A stretch of 64,000 nucleotides of DNA from Bryopsis sp. KO-2023 (GCA_030272585.1 BSYQ01000009.1:3596001-3660000), one strand, 5' to 3'; positions 24,181 to 35,473 are shown, counted from the stretch's first letter. Program-made: numbers and translations. Notes: generated by a model from the letters alone, not told the origin.

Positions 24181-25260
24181 GCGCGCAGACGCGCAGTGAG
24201 AAGGCGCAGAGGCGCAGGACACTGGCAGGCACACAGCATAGTGCAAAGCAGAGGTTTGCAAGGCAGATAGACGCCAGTGCTTTGCAGAGTTGCAGTTATC
24301 CATTGGAGTGTTTGAGTGTGCTGTGTGGAGGAAAGTCGCTGAATCAGCGACAGGAGTAGAATGGGCGCAGTGTTTGTAAGAACACTGCGGCAGACAGATT
24401 TCGCAGAAGTGATGTGTAGAGCGCAGGGCAATACATTGGAGTATGTAGAAGCGCAGCTTACACACAGGCGCGCAGCATTGTCAAGCGCAGCACGACTATG
24501 CAGCGTCGCAGGAGACGTTGGGTGGCGCAGCATTTGGAGGATTGCGTCGCAGGTGTAGAACTGCGCAGCAGATCCAGGAATGCGCAGCAGATCCAGGATT
24601 GCGCCGCAGATGCAGAGTTGTACCGCAGATGTGGAATTACGCTGTTGATACAAGGTTGCGCAGCGAATATGGAAATGTACCGCGTGCAGGATTGCGTCGC
24701 AGACAGAACGTGCGCAGGTTTTGCTAGAAGTGCGCAGCGAATGTTGGCACTGCGTAAGTGGATGATGTGACGCGCAGCAGCCACAGGAAAGCGCTGCACA
24801 TGCGAAATTGCACTGCAGACGACAGAGTTACGTTGCGTGCAGCGGATTGCAATGTCGATGGGACATTTCGCGCAGATGCAGGCTGGGCAGCCTATGCAGG
24901 ATGCAGGGACTGCGCAGTGTTTATGGAACTGTGCAGCTCTTGATGGAAGTTCGCAGACGATGTTGGGACTGCGTGTCGATTGAAGGAACAGCTGATGCAG
25001 GGATCGCGCAGCTGATGCAAGGATCGCGCAGCTGATGCAGGAACGCGCAGCTCTGTGCAAGGTCGGCACAAGGTGCAGGATCTGATGGACTTGCACAGAA
25101 CGTGGCAGGATGTGTGCGAGAGTGAGAATTGCGCAGCACAAATTAAGTTGCTGCGATCAGGAAGAGTTGCAGTGTGCGCAGTGAGTGCGACTGATGCAGG
25201 CATCGCTTAACTGACTCAGGTTGAGCGCAGATTGAGCGTAAGTTGAGCGCAGACGTGAGG
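24181..25260 (+). repeat. degenerate GCGCAG tandem region in element C
   Basis: About 1.1 kb built on recurring TGCGCAG words, best ordered at 24560-24760, where units of about 19-22 bp follow a loose pattern TGCGCAGCAGATCCAGGAT. Open frames on both strands here (up to 227 codons on the minus strand) reflect the repeat and show no protein domain. Confidence 0.75.
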
Positions 25261-27985
25261 TGCAAGAGTGTTACGTACTTGCAGGGTTACATTTGAGTGA
25301 TCTGATCATTTCGTTGGTTGATTGAAGTGACTTTAGAAGTAGTGAGCTTCAGATTGATTTCAGGGTCAGGTGATCTATGATCTTCTGATTGCAGTACACA
25401 TTCTGGAAAAGATGTTTGATCACTTTATAAAGGATTTCAGAGTTGCAGTCAAATTTTCAGGCTGAAGTGAGGGAGATGTTCTGAAAGGCTTTGAATTGAT
25501 CACAAGTTAGTGGTGGAAATTCTGGAAAGAGTCTTTGAGACCAGGCAGATTTTTCGGGAAGTTTTGATATATTCTTTCAAAAGTCTGGTGGTGATATTTG
25601 ACAGCTTTATTGGTCAGAAGTTAGGATTTTTCTGATCAGAAGTTCCCCCTTGTTTGTTTGCTTGGAATTGTGCATTTGTTAGTGGAGATTTATCCTTGGC
25701 TCAGTGGATTTGAGCAGTAGTGGTGACTTATCATTTCAGAGTGTTGAAGGTTGCAGTGGAAAAATTCTTGGCTTTAGTGGCAGGTCAGAACATGTGTCAC
25801 ATCAGCTTTGATGTGATTGTGCATACATATTTTGGATGTTTGTACATCAGGAACACTTGCTACATTTGTGTTGATTGTGGGAACATTTTCAGGTGTTTCA
25901 GTGAATGCACAATAGCTTGAGGGAATTTTTCAGAGTCGTTTCTGAACTTGAAATGAGGAGAACTGAAGGTCAGAACTCATTTTAGAGTTGCTTGCAGAAA
26001 GCTAAGGCACTTTTCAGTTCTACTCTATTGGTCAGTTGAGGTATAGTGTTTGTGTTTCTGTTGAAGGGTTGTCTTGTCTTTTTCTTGATGAACCCTATGG
26101 TATATTGCTCTGATTTCTGAATGGACCAGTGGCAGGTTATTTTCAGAAGAATGTCAATGACATGAAGTTTTCGTTCTATAACAGACTAGTGGCAGATTAT
26201 TTTCTGTTGTTTGGTGGGACAAATGACAGAGTATCAGTCTTTTTATAGATCAGTGGCAGATCATTTTCTGTTGTTGGCAGGGCAGATATTAGGTGTGTTG
26301 GCAAGGTATTTTTCTGTGGCAGCCTTGCTTGACAGGTCAGAAAAAGATGTAGATTTTTGAAGGGACCAATAGGCCCATGGAACTCTTCTTTAGTAGGCTG
26401 AGTGATAGTGGTGAATTGAAGAAATGTTTGGTACAGCAGTAGCTGGTCTTTTCTTCTATTATGGGTGTTCTGAAATAGGACATCTTCTATTTTCCGCTAG
26501 CAGAAAGTTTTCAGTCGGATACATTGATATGAGGGCAGGTTATTTTGTTAAAGGATGCCCCTTATTGAGCAGAAAACAGTTGCTAGTGATTAGAGAATTT
26601 TCTGGAAGGGAACAATACTCAATTGTGGTAGTATTGTTAGAGACTGAATTTTCAAAGGTAGTCTAGGGAATTCTGGAAATTAAGCTGTTTGAAAATACTG
26701 ATTGTCTTTCAAAGAGAAAAGAAATCAGATGGGGAGGTTGAAGTGATAAAGCAGTCACATCCTACCCATTGATTAAGAGGGTATTTTCTTTGGTTGATGG
26801 CAGCATTTTCTCGGTACTAGGTTTTTATTTCAACAAGACTTTGGTGGTAGCAGAGTTGGTTGAAGAAGCTTGGTCTTAGAGAAAAGAAATTTCTGGTTAC
26901 ACTCTTGGTTATTTGTCTTTGAGGTGTTGGAAAATAGGTTTTCAGGTTATATCTCATTCTGGAAGTTTATTCAGGTTTCCAGAAAATTTCAGGACAGTTA
27001 TTGAATTAGCAGTGGTACTCTGGAGGCATAGAAAAAGTGCAGCAGACTATAGGGCAGATGGCTGAACAAAAGAGAAGTTTTCTTTGCTTGTTTGGTATAG
27101 TTCTGTTCTTCCTTTTTCATTTGGATGAAGAGTGGTTGCTGATTTTCAAAGGGAGTATATTTCTGACAGTTAATTTGGTAGAGTTTCTATCCTGTTGGAA
27201 GCAGAAAGTATATTAGTGATATGCTGGAGTCACCTGAAGTTTTCAGGCATTCTTTACACAAAGAAACTGTGGCAGATTTTTGTGTTTGGACTGCCATAAT
27301 ATACTTAGTGGTTTGTTGTGATAAAGGAAAGAGGTGCACTCAGTATTTTGCTGATTTGTTAAAGTAAAAACAGGAAGAAAAAGAAGGAAAGTGAAATGTG
27401 GCAGATTTTGCATCCTTGTGCAGCCACATTATAGTTAGGTGTTTTTTACGAGAAGAGTACAAGTTGAAAAGAGAAAACAAAGGAAAGAGTTTAAGGTGAT
27501 AAGCACCAGGTGGTGCTTATGGGTTGTGAAGTGAGAAAAGGAGAGCAAGACTTGCAGGTATTTCTTGCAGATGGAAGCCATGTGTAGCTACATCTGAAGG
27601 GGTAGTGCATGTGTGGAGTCACACTCATGTAGGGCAGCAGAGGTTGCCCCAAGTTTTGAAGGGATGGAAGTCCAGGGAGGACTTGCAGGAGTGACAAAAG
27701 AGGCGAAGGTGGACAGAAGTGGAGTGTGAGAAGGCCGGCGTAGCCACTCACACAGGGTGTTACCTCAGGGGAGGGTAGCCTATGGGCGCGGAGTCCATTC
27801 CGTAGTTGGAGTGCCGGTGCAGCCGCAACATGGAGAAGTAAGTCTGGAGGATGGAATTTCTGCAGGTGGTGGTCCGGGCAAGGACACTGGTGCAGGGAAT
27901 TCTAGAGACCTTGAGGAGAAGGTGAGCAGTGCTGCAAGTGGTTTACCGTGCGACGGGTGAGCGGGGACCTGTAGGCTGTTCAGTT

Positions 27986-28143
27986 AATTGGCGGGTACTT
28001 TGCTAGGGGCAGAGTCTCTCGCAAGTAGGTCAGTGGATGAATTGGCGGGTACTCTGTTGGAGAGTCTCTCGCAAGTAGGTCAGTGGATGAATTGGCGGGT
28101 ACTCTGCCGGGGGCAGAGTCTCTCGCAAGTAGGTCAGTGGATG
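27986..28143 (+). repeat. three-unit 50/54-bp tandem repeat in element C
   Basis: Units start at 27986, 28040 and 28090 (54, 50 and 54 bp) and share AATTGGCGGGTACT and GAGTCTCTCGCAAGTAGGTC. A partial fourth start follows at 28144. The repeat keeps frame poorly and is not protein-coding by any visible domain. Confidence 0.8.
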
Positions 28144-28444
28144 AATTAGTAGGTGCTGACGCAGGGGCAGCAGCATCTGCTGGAATTTTGAAGGAGGTTT
28201 CAGGGAATGAGGAGGCTGGTCGGCCGAGTGGAGCCACCACCTCTCAGGTCTCGGAGGCAGGGGGGTGTAGGGCCATGTGGGGTCGCACCTGACCTGCATG
28301 ATTTTTCAGTGTATGTCGATTCTGATGGTGTTCTGCAGGCACATCAGACTTGATTTGGTGAGCGAGAAGTTATGGGCTGGGTAGACCTAATGAAGTCTAC
28401 TTTCAAGGACATAGTCCAAACTTCGTTCTATGGAAGTGAAGTGT

Positions 28445-28522
28445 ACATGCCAGGCAGGCTGTGTGCGGCGTGCGGCTGAAATGAGAATACATGCCAGGCA
28501 GATTGTGTACGGCGTGCGATTG
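28445..28522 (+). repeat. two-copy short repeat in element C
   Basis: ACATGCCAGGCAG followed by a GTG-CGGCGTGCG block occurs twice about 44 bp apart, with a few mismatches. Confidence 0.65.
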
Positions 28523-31500
28523 ATGTTTTGAGAAGGAACTGAATTTTTATTGTCGGTGATTTCGTGACGTGGAGAAAATCGTATATCGATAGGTAGGGAT
28601 GTAGAATTGGAATAGCTACATCTCGTCTATAAACTAGAAGCTAGCTGGGATTCTGAAGTTGGCTGGAGAAATTTTCAGTGGATGCAGTACCATGTGAGCT
28701 GCATCTAAGAAAAATGAGAAGGTTAGGAAGGAATGTAGTTGAGTCGAAAGAAAATACAATGATCTTTTCTAGGAGTTGCAGAGTGTGAAGAGACCTCAGC
28801 TCTAGAGGAAAGAGGATCAGAGTATTGGTTTAGAAAAATATCTGATGCATTGTGAGATTTATCTTTGTGGTGTTAGTATTTGCTGCCACTTGAGTATGGC
28901 TAATTAAAATGTGCAGATACAGAAACCTACAGAAGAGCTTTCATTTCAGTTTTGTTGATGGAAATTAGTTTGGCAAATCAGTGGCAGAATTACAACATTT
29001 GAAAGGCTTGAAAATGAGAGATTTGGGCTCTATTTCAGACTGCAGATGGAGTTGCAGTTTTTGCTTGAAAGGAGGACTTTGATTTCTATTTTACAGGTCC
29101 ATAGACTGGTTGTTGAGCTGAAAAATTTCTGAGGGAAATTCAGGGTTCCCTGTGAAAGATATGGTTGTGTCAAACTGCATCAGAGATAGCAATTTTCAGT
29201 GACAGAAGTTGGTATTGTTGCAGTCACTATTGGACTTAATTAGCAGTGACTGAAATCTGGAAAATGCTTTATTTTGATTCGATACATTAGATCTGGTTTG
29301 AGTTGCAGATTTTCAGGAGATCAAGAAAGAAAATCAGGGGTGAAGTCTATATTTCTGATTTCTTTGAGAAGTCTAAATATACATGGACCAGCGGTAGTTC
29401 AAATATTATTGTGAGAAATATAAAGCTCAGAAGGAAAAGCAAAAGGATTTTCAGGTTCTGAAGATCTATCTCTGATTTGGTGTTTGAATCAGTGGAAATC
29501 AGCAGAGTTAGAGAAAAGAAAAGAAAGGTTTTCTCAGATTTTCAGGCAGGATTCAGATTTTCAGGTGGATTTCTTCTTGAGTTTATTTGCAGTGGTTAGA
29601 CATGAAGTAGCATGAGTTGGCAACTCTTTTATTTCATGACGATGTACTAGTAAACACAATGGGCTAGTGTTTGAACTTGATGCATGGATAGCATGGTGTC
29701 AAAGATCAGGAGCTGAAGGTTATGACATTCGATGGTCAGGTTCAGCATACAAAGAAACACAAGGGACTGTGAAAATTTTTGCAGGCAGATCTGGCAATGT
29801 TATGGGCAGTTGATACATTGTAGGTGCAGAACCTAATAGCTGCAGAGACACTTTGCAGGGCTGAAAAATTTTCTGTGTTTTCTTTATTTTCTATTTCTTT
29901 TCGGGTCAATGGAACAGAAATAGCTTTGATCTTTGGTGGCGTAGTTGGTGTATATTTGTGTGAGGACAAAATATATCAGAAAGGTTGAGAACTGAACATT
30001 TGGTTACAATCTGGGGCAGCAGATTATTCTGACTTTGGCAGAGCAAATTCAGGCCTTCAGTTTTTCAGGCTTGTTTTCTGAAGTAGTTTGTTCAGTTGTT
30101 TGGGGTTATTTTGGCTGCTCCGAACAGCTCAACTTTCTGTAGCTGGTACAGTGATATGGTTTTGCATGGTTGCATGGTTGCTTGAGGACAAGCTCCATTT
30201 CAGATGGGGAGGGGGCCTCGGTTCAACCGATGCGTTTCATTTTTGTTTTTCCAACATTGCGTTTATTTCAGTAGGTGTTGCAAAGAGACACACCTTCATC
30301 AGGGTTTCTGAGAAAAGGAAGAGGTTGTTAGTAGTACTCTTTCAGAGCTGATGGGAATTCATGGATAGTGTTTGCAATATCTTGGTGGTCAGTAAATATG
30401 TGTTTTCAGTTCTACTGTTCTTGCAGAGTGGATTAAGCAACTAGGCATAGTTCACTACTTTGGGACGATGCAGAATTAAACATTTGCAGTCTTAGCAAGG
30501 GTGTTTCTGGTGGACTGAAATATTCTGGTTCACGACACATATTTTGCTGTGGATTCAGTTGATTTGGAATTTACAGAAGTTTGCATGACCATTGATTGAA
30601 TCAGTTAGATTGATGCTTACTTGAGGTTATTGAATTTCAGAAAGTACATTGGTATGGATTCTTTCAGCACTCAGTTGTGGGATATTTATTTGAGCAGCAG
30701 AGTTAAAAAGAAAAAGGAAATATCACTGAGTGAAGTCTTGTTGGTTGAAAGAAAGGGTTGATTTCATTAAGTCAGGATAGGCCAAGTGGAATTTCTGGGT
30801 TTTCATATACTCTGGTTTGTATAGATTCATATATGGGAAAACCGGAGAAGGCATAGAAGAACTCGGGAACAATTAATGCAATCAATCTGTAGGTACTCTG
30901 AACATTCTTGACTCAGGAGAGAGGAAGCAGGAACAGAAGGGAGCATGCTTCAGGGAAAAATTGAGGAGCAAGCTCACTTCTTCATTGAAGAACATCTGGA
31001 GACTTGTTGTTGCAAGATCCTATCGCTCGCTTTTCATTGCTATGCGGAAGGCTAACTTGGTGGAGACATGTGGCAGCTCACTATGCAGCAAGGAGCTTCA
31101 ACTCTGAGGAGCTGCTGGAGTGACTGGTGATCTCTTGGTTTTCAAAAGGTTGGAAACTTCTTTTGGGAGACAGAACTTCAGTCATTCAACCTTCTTCTTT
31201 ACTCCAAGACAGTTTGCATATTGTGAAAGTGGCATTTTGCTGAGTTGCAAATTTTGGCAGCAACAGTTTGTAGAGTTCTGGATTGTGGTAGTACCAGTTT
31301 GCTGGGTTGCAGACTGTGGCAGTAGTTGCAGAGAATTTGCAGATTGTGGTAGTGGCAGTTTGCAGGTTTTCAATATGCAAATGTTGCTTTTGAAATTATG
31401 GGACAACATGAAGTTTCAGAAATTTTGGTACTTGCAAAATATTTGGTGTCTTTCTTTCATCATTGGAAAATGATATTTGAGCAGAAAGGTGAATTGCTGA

Positions 31501-31900
31501 GACTCTAAAAGCTGCAGCAGATTTTTGCTATTTTTCTGTTGAATTCTCTAATAAAATCTATTGAGTTCACAGGCTGCAGAAAGGAATTGAATTTTGTTCA
31601 GTAGCACATTACAATTCCGAAAGGGAAGTTCTTCGGTTTTCTTATTTGTGTTATTGGGATTTTTCTGAGTAGTTTTCTAGGCAATTCAGAGGTATGCTCC
31701 AGAATGTTGAGAAAGAAGCATATATTTTTCGAAAGGATATTTTTAGTTGGTCAGTCCTTCCAAAAGGTGTTTGGTAGTTGGCAAGATGGGATAGCAACTT
31801 TTCAAACTGAACTTTGAGGCAGAAGTTCCTTTGGGTATTTGAAATCCAAGGGACAAGGTTGTTATAAGTCTCTTAGGGCAGTAAGGGACTACTGCCAACT

Positions 31901-31913
31901 AGATGGGGAGGAA
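31901..31913 (+). other. element C polypurine tract
   Basis: AGATGGGGAGGAA lies directly before the right LTR and confirms the plus orientation of element C. Confidence 0.75.
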
Positions 31914-32553
31914 TGTAAGGATTCGGCAGAATCAAAGGAGATTCAGGCAGACCTGCAGGCTTGCAGACTGGCAGTGATTGGGCTGACAGGTTAGAGCTGC
32001 AGGTTGACTGCTATGATTCTGCAGAAGCAGGAATGGTTCAGGTCCTTCAGACCTGCAGACTAAAGGACTGGTAGTCAGCAGATTGGCAGACTGACGAAGT
32101 GGCAGAGTAGTCGGGCTGACAGGGTTGCTGATGGCAGACAGGTGCTGGCAGCGTTGCAGAACGTGGGCTGCAGAGCTGGCAGGCACAAGGTTCTAGAAGG
32201 TCTTAGGTGGCAGACTCAGGACCGCAGTACCGTGCAAGGTGTCTGAGGCTGCATGTCATGAAAGGGGACTGAAAGGAACTTGGTAGTTTGATGGTCTGCA
32301 ACACTGATGCAGACTGATGTTATGGCTTAGGATCAGTTTGGATCAGGGTTGGAAGAAACGGTATAAGTTGTTGGGGTTTGGACATTCTTGTAACCTTAGT
32401 TTGGAACCTGATCTCGCCCTTGAACCTTGCTAGGTTCAAGTGTCTCTCCCATGGTCGTTCAATAGAACGGCAGTTCAGACTGGCAGACCGGCAGGGTCGC
32501 AGTCTTCAGTGTATTGAAGCAGAAAAAGCGATCTGCAGGGCAGAGTCGTTACA
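31914..32553 (+). repeat. element C LTR, right (3') copy
   Basis: 640 bp, matching 23475-24114; followed by the target duplication ACGAT at 32554-32558. Confidence 0.9.
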
Positions 32554-32610
32554 ACGATGAACCCAATATCACAGGCTGCCCGATCGTTTGGGTGTAGCCC
32601 TGTACACTTC

Positions 32611-32622
32611 GCTCCGAAACCA
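32611..32622 (-). other. element B primer-binding site
   Basis: On the minus strand the sequence reads TGGTTTCGGAGC, two bases downstream of the 5' LTR end (TTACA). It is identical to the sites of A and C. Confidence 0.75.
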
Positions 32623-32624
32623 CT

Positions 32625-32943
32625 TGTAAGACACGGGAGTGGTATAAGACAATGGAACTTTACAAAGAACACCGAGTCCACCACCACACTACTCTTGTAG
32701 TGCGGACCGGTCAAAGACAGTTACGGTTGCGGCGGAGGTTCGAATCCTCCCCGGAACCACTTCTCACTCATTCACACATTGTCACACAATTGTCCCTTAG
32801 TCCGGTCAGTCACCCAACTAACCGTCAGCAACCAACACTCAGCCGAGTGGTTCGGACAGAAAAAGTAAGACTCGCGATCCGGAGATCACGAGTTCGATTC
32901 CCACTAAGCCCACACTTCCACTTCCACTAAGAAAACTGTCACA
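32625..32943 (-). repeat. element B LTR, right copy (5' LTR)
   Basis: 319 bp with TGTGAC...TTACA termini on the minus strand. The outer end abuts ACTGC of element A. It contains the same tRNA-like pieces as the left copy (32734-32759 and 32841-32901). Confidence 0.85.
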
Positions 32944-33530
32944 ACTGCCATCCATGTGGGGAGTCGTTGGAGCTGAAGGAGGAGAGGGAACTCCCTGGAA
33001 GGTGAATTCCGATAGTCCAAAATTTCCTTGCAACTCTCCAACTGATTTTTCTGAAACAGTTCTTACTGTGTCCTGATGTGACTCCATTTCGTATGCCAGC
33101 ACATGAACCAGTGGCTGATGTGTAGTAATATCATCTTTTGACCTTGTTGCTCCATGTGTATCCTTTGATGTGTCAGGTGTGCATTCCAAGATTGCAGGAA
33201 GAGTTGGTGTAGCTGCCCAACATCCTGTATCCAAGCATGACCCAAGCAATCGTGCATAAGAGGAGGAGCCAAGGTCTGAAGGAGGATTCACCTCAGAGGG
33301 AGCTGATGAGCTGTGGGTAAGTGGTGGTGCTGAAACTGTCCCATAAGCCAATGTACTTTTACAACCACCTTCCCCTTCAAAACATTCCTTTTCCAAATCT
33401 GAAATAGGGACATCCCACTCGTTTTGTTTTGTATCCAGAGGAGTGGGATGTTCCAACTGATGCTCGACCATGCACAAACTCTCTTCACTGATCCATGACA
33501 ATCTCGCATTCTTCTTCAGAAGGACTGCTG
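32944..33530 (-). repeat. 587-bp segment of element A, right copy
   Basis: Direct repeat of 16161-16747, on the other side of element B. Confidence 0.85.
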
Positions 33531-35298
33531 CTAAGCAGAGTTTGCCTGTGAGCATGCGACTCTCATTGCTCATATTGTGTAATTTGACTCTGACTGCTCC
33601 ATTTCCTCCCAATGTGATTGTGTGAAACACGTTTATGATTTGCCCTATAGGTAGCACCCCGCAGATGCCCTCTCCCGTGATACGGAAAGGAGGAATGACC
33701 GTCTTGGACATCCGAGGGCCCAGGACAACCGAGCCGCCCAAAGGTATGTACATGCGCCCTTGAGAAATGCGAAGTCGTTTGGCTTGACTTCGTTTGTTTG
33801 CTGCCGTGTACACCGTGACCAGTGGCTGGGATCGAAAAAGATTGGTGGTGTCGCTTGCAGGTTCCTCGCCTTCTGACTTCGCAACTCCTTTCGCCATGGT
33901 CTCCTGTTCCGACTTCGTGATCTCCTTGGACTTGACTTCTGCTGCCGTGATCTCCTGTTCTGATGCCAGCTCCTCGAGTGGAGCATCGAGTTTGTTTTCG
34001 GTCATAGGGGTATCGACAGAAATAGAGGAAGAGGGGTTAGAATCGAGAGGGTTAGTCGAAACAATAGATCCCGTGGCCTCCTCTGCGTCCTGGCCAGACG
34101 TCTGTGTACTGTCTCCGTCTCCGTCTCCTTCTCCATCACACTCTCCATCACACAGCGTAACAGTCGATACCTCCCCTCCACTTCCAAAGTGTTCAGCTTG
34201 AGGAGGTTCCACAACCGGTGGGTAAAGGGCCGGAAAAGGCAGATCAGCTTCGGCGATGGGTGGTGCACTTGCCGCTGGGTGAGTGACCACGTGACAAGCC
34301 ACCGTTTTCCCGTCCACACTTCGTAAGCACTCTTTTAAACAATCCACGCTCAATTGCCTATGGCTCAGGAAAGGCATACCCAGTATTATCTGACGGGCTG
34401 AAGCAGCCACGACGAAGGACTCTCTACTTTCCCAAGGTCCAACCGCTATCGCCATGGGTATTACGCCGACGACTTTTTCTTTCGCTCCATTGAACCCAGA
34501 CAACTCGGAAAGTGTTGACGGCTGGATTCCAAGACCATTCCGCTTAGCGTATGCCAAAGGTAACACGTTCATAGTCGACCCTGAGTCGACGAGTACGTCG
34601 TGAAGCTTGGGATCCTCCCCAAGTCTTATTCTTACGCGGAGCTGCTTGTAGGTGATGGGTCCGCTGTTCCCACTGGCTGTGTTGAGGTTCGATTCCTCTT
34701 GGGAACTCATCTCTGCAGACGAAACCGGTGGTGTAGTCGTGTTGAGGAGGGTGCAAAGTCGACGCACCAGCTCCATGTCTTCCTGACTTAACCCACGTCG
34801 GTTTCCTCCTTTAGCTCGAAAGTCTTTCCCTCCATGCTTATGTTCCGCCGCCCACACGCTTGGTGAGCGTTTGTTTCGCCAGTCCGACAAGGTTCTCCAC
34901 AACACTTTTGCCACTTTCAGGGAGTAAGACGCCAGCATACTTGTTGTAAGTCCCAATCCGAGTAAACCCAAGTCTGCCGATCTGTGCTTTAGACGAGCTG
35001 TCAACAACCGTATCTTTTCCACCGTCTGTAGAAATTCAAGTGAGAACAACGGAGGTTCCTCTTTTCGTGCTTTTCGTCTCCGACGTTCCCAAACCAAGCT
35101 CTGGGCCGCTTCTAATATAAGCGAGACCTTTTCCTTGTCTTCTTTTGTCTCGTGACCCAGGCTCTCATACTCCTCAACCAGTTTCTGAATGGCCGTGACT
35201 TTTTCAGAAACAGCGGGTGTTTTCCACACGAGTGGATACGCCGAGGCTTGGCATAAGGCGGATATCAGGAGTAGTGATAACACAAGCTCCGAAACCAT
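32944..35298 (-). mobile_element. element A N-terminal block with retropepsin
   Basis: Open frame starting at 35298. The first 20 residues (MVSELVLSLLLISALCQASA) look like a signal peptide. A charged helical region and a second hydrophobic stretch follow, then a retropepsin (VLVDSGSTMNVLP and, later, IILGMPFL), then long acidic and Pro/Ser-rich sequence. No CCHC zinc knuckle is visible, so a standard gag is not evident. The start codon overlaps the LTR end and the primer-binding site. Confidence 0.75.
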
Positions 35299-35469
35299 GT
35301 TAATATCGCCAGCCTTAGCCTTGTTTGAACAAGTGTTTTTTTCTTACAGAAAATTGTTCCCGGACACAATCCTACTTTCCAAACTTATACTTCAAGATCT
35401 CTCCTCTCATCAACTAATTTAGTTCACATCTACAGAAATTAAGGCTACTCTGAAATCCAATTCCCAACA
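35298..35469 (-). repeat. element A LTR, right copy (5' LTR)
   Basis: 172 bp matching 13006-13177; followed by ACAA (35470-35473), the target duplication. On the minus strand the primer-binding site TGGTTTCGGAGC follows immediately. Confidence 0.85.
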
Positions 35470-35473
35470 ACAA

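Larger units (their letters stand above)
25440..30410 (+). other. element C interior rich in TTTTCAG words
   Basis: Non-coding interior with G and T exceeding C and A on the plus strand. The seven-mer TTTTCAG recurs at least fifteen times in about 5 kb, for example near 25454, 25950, 26135, 26940, 27241, 28672, 29192, 29310, 29451, 29541, 29558 and 30399. Each resembles a 3' splice acceptor. No coding frame with recognisable content was found. Confidence 0.6.
23475..32553 (+). mobile_element. element C: large non-coding LTR element (LARD-like)
   Basis: A 9,079-bp LTR element on the plus strand. Its 640-bp LTRs (TGTAAG...GTTACA) read the same in every stretch compared. It is flanked by a perfect 5-bp target duplication, ACGAT (23470-23474 and 32554-32558). 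A primer-binding site follows the left LTR and a polypurine tract precedes the right one, so the borders look whole. The 7.8-kb interior holds no gag, protease, reverse transcriptase or integrase motif on either strand. This fits the LARD class, which depends on proteins from a partner element. It sits inside the leader of element B in the opposite orientation. Confidence 0.88.
16747..32943 (-). mobile_element. element B: Ty3/gypsy chromovirus, holding element C
   Basis: LTR retrotransposon on the minus strand, about 7.1 kb of its own sequence plus a 9.1-kb nested element. In its sense direction: 5' LTR (32943-32625), primer-binding site, short leader, gag, pol with a C-terminal chromodomain, polypurine tract and 3' LTR (17023-16747). 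Gag and pol frames look whole; the leader holds element C, which is its one clear break, and the left LTR copy is shorter than the right. The LTR copies agree over their shared 277 bp, so the insertion is young. Confidence 0.9.
13006..35469 (-). mobile_element. element A: Ty3-like LTR retrotransposon, split by element B
   Basis: An LTR element on the minus strand, bounded by two 172-bp direct repeats that begin TGTTA and end AACA. It is flanked by ACAA at 13002-13005 and 35470-35473, a likely 4-bp target duplication. Coding parts lie in two blocks: signal-peptide-like N-terminus plus retropepsin (35298-32944), and reverse transcriptase, RNase H and integrase (16747-13263). Between them sits element B with C inside it, so A has one major break. 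The LTR copies appear identical, so insertion is recent. Confidence 0.85.

Noticed and set aside
24036-25203. Minus-strand open frames of up to 227 codons with many Cys, Ala and Ser
   Set aside because: They follow the GCGCAG repeat in several frames at once and show no domain; the openness is a by-product of the repeat.
27986-28143. CRISPR-like array
   Set aside because: Only three units, no unique spacers, inside a eukaryotic retrotransposon.
16741-32948. ACTGC on both outer sides of element B as a simple 5-bp target duplication
   Set aside because: The A sequence beyond the two copies is not contiguous: a 587-bp overlap separates them, so the match at the left edge is probably coincidental.
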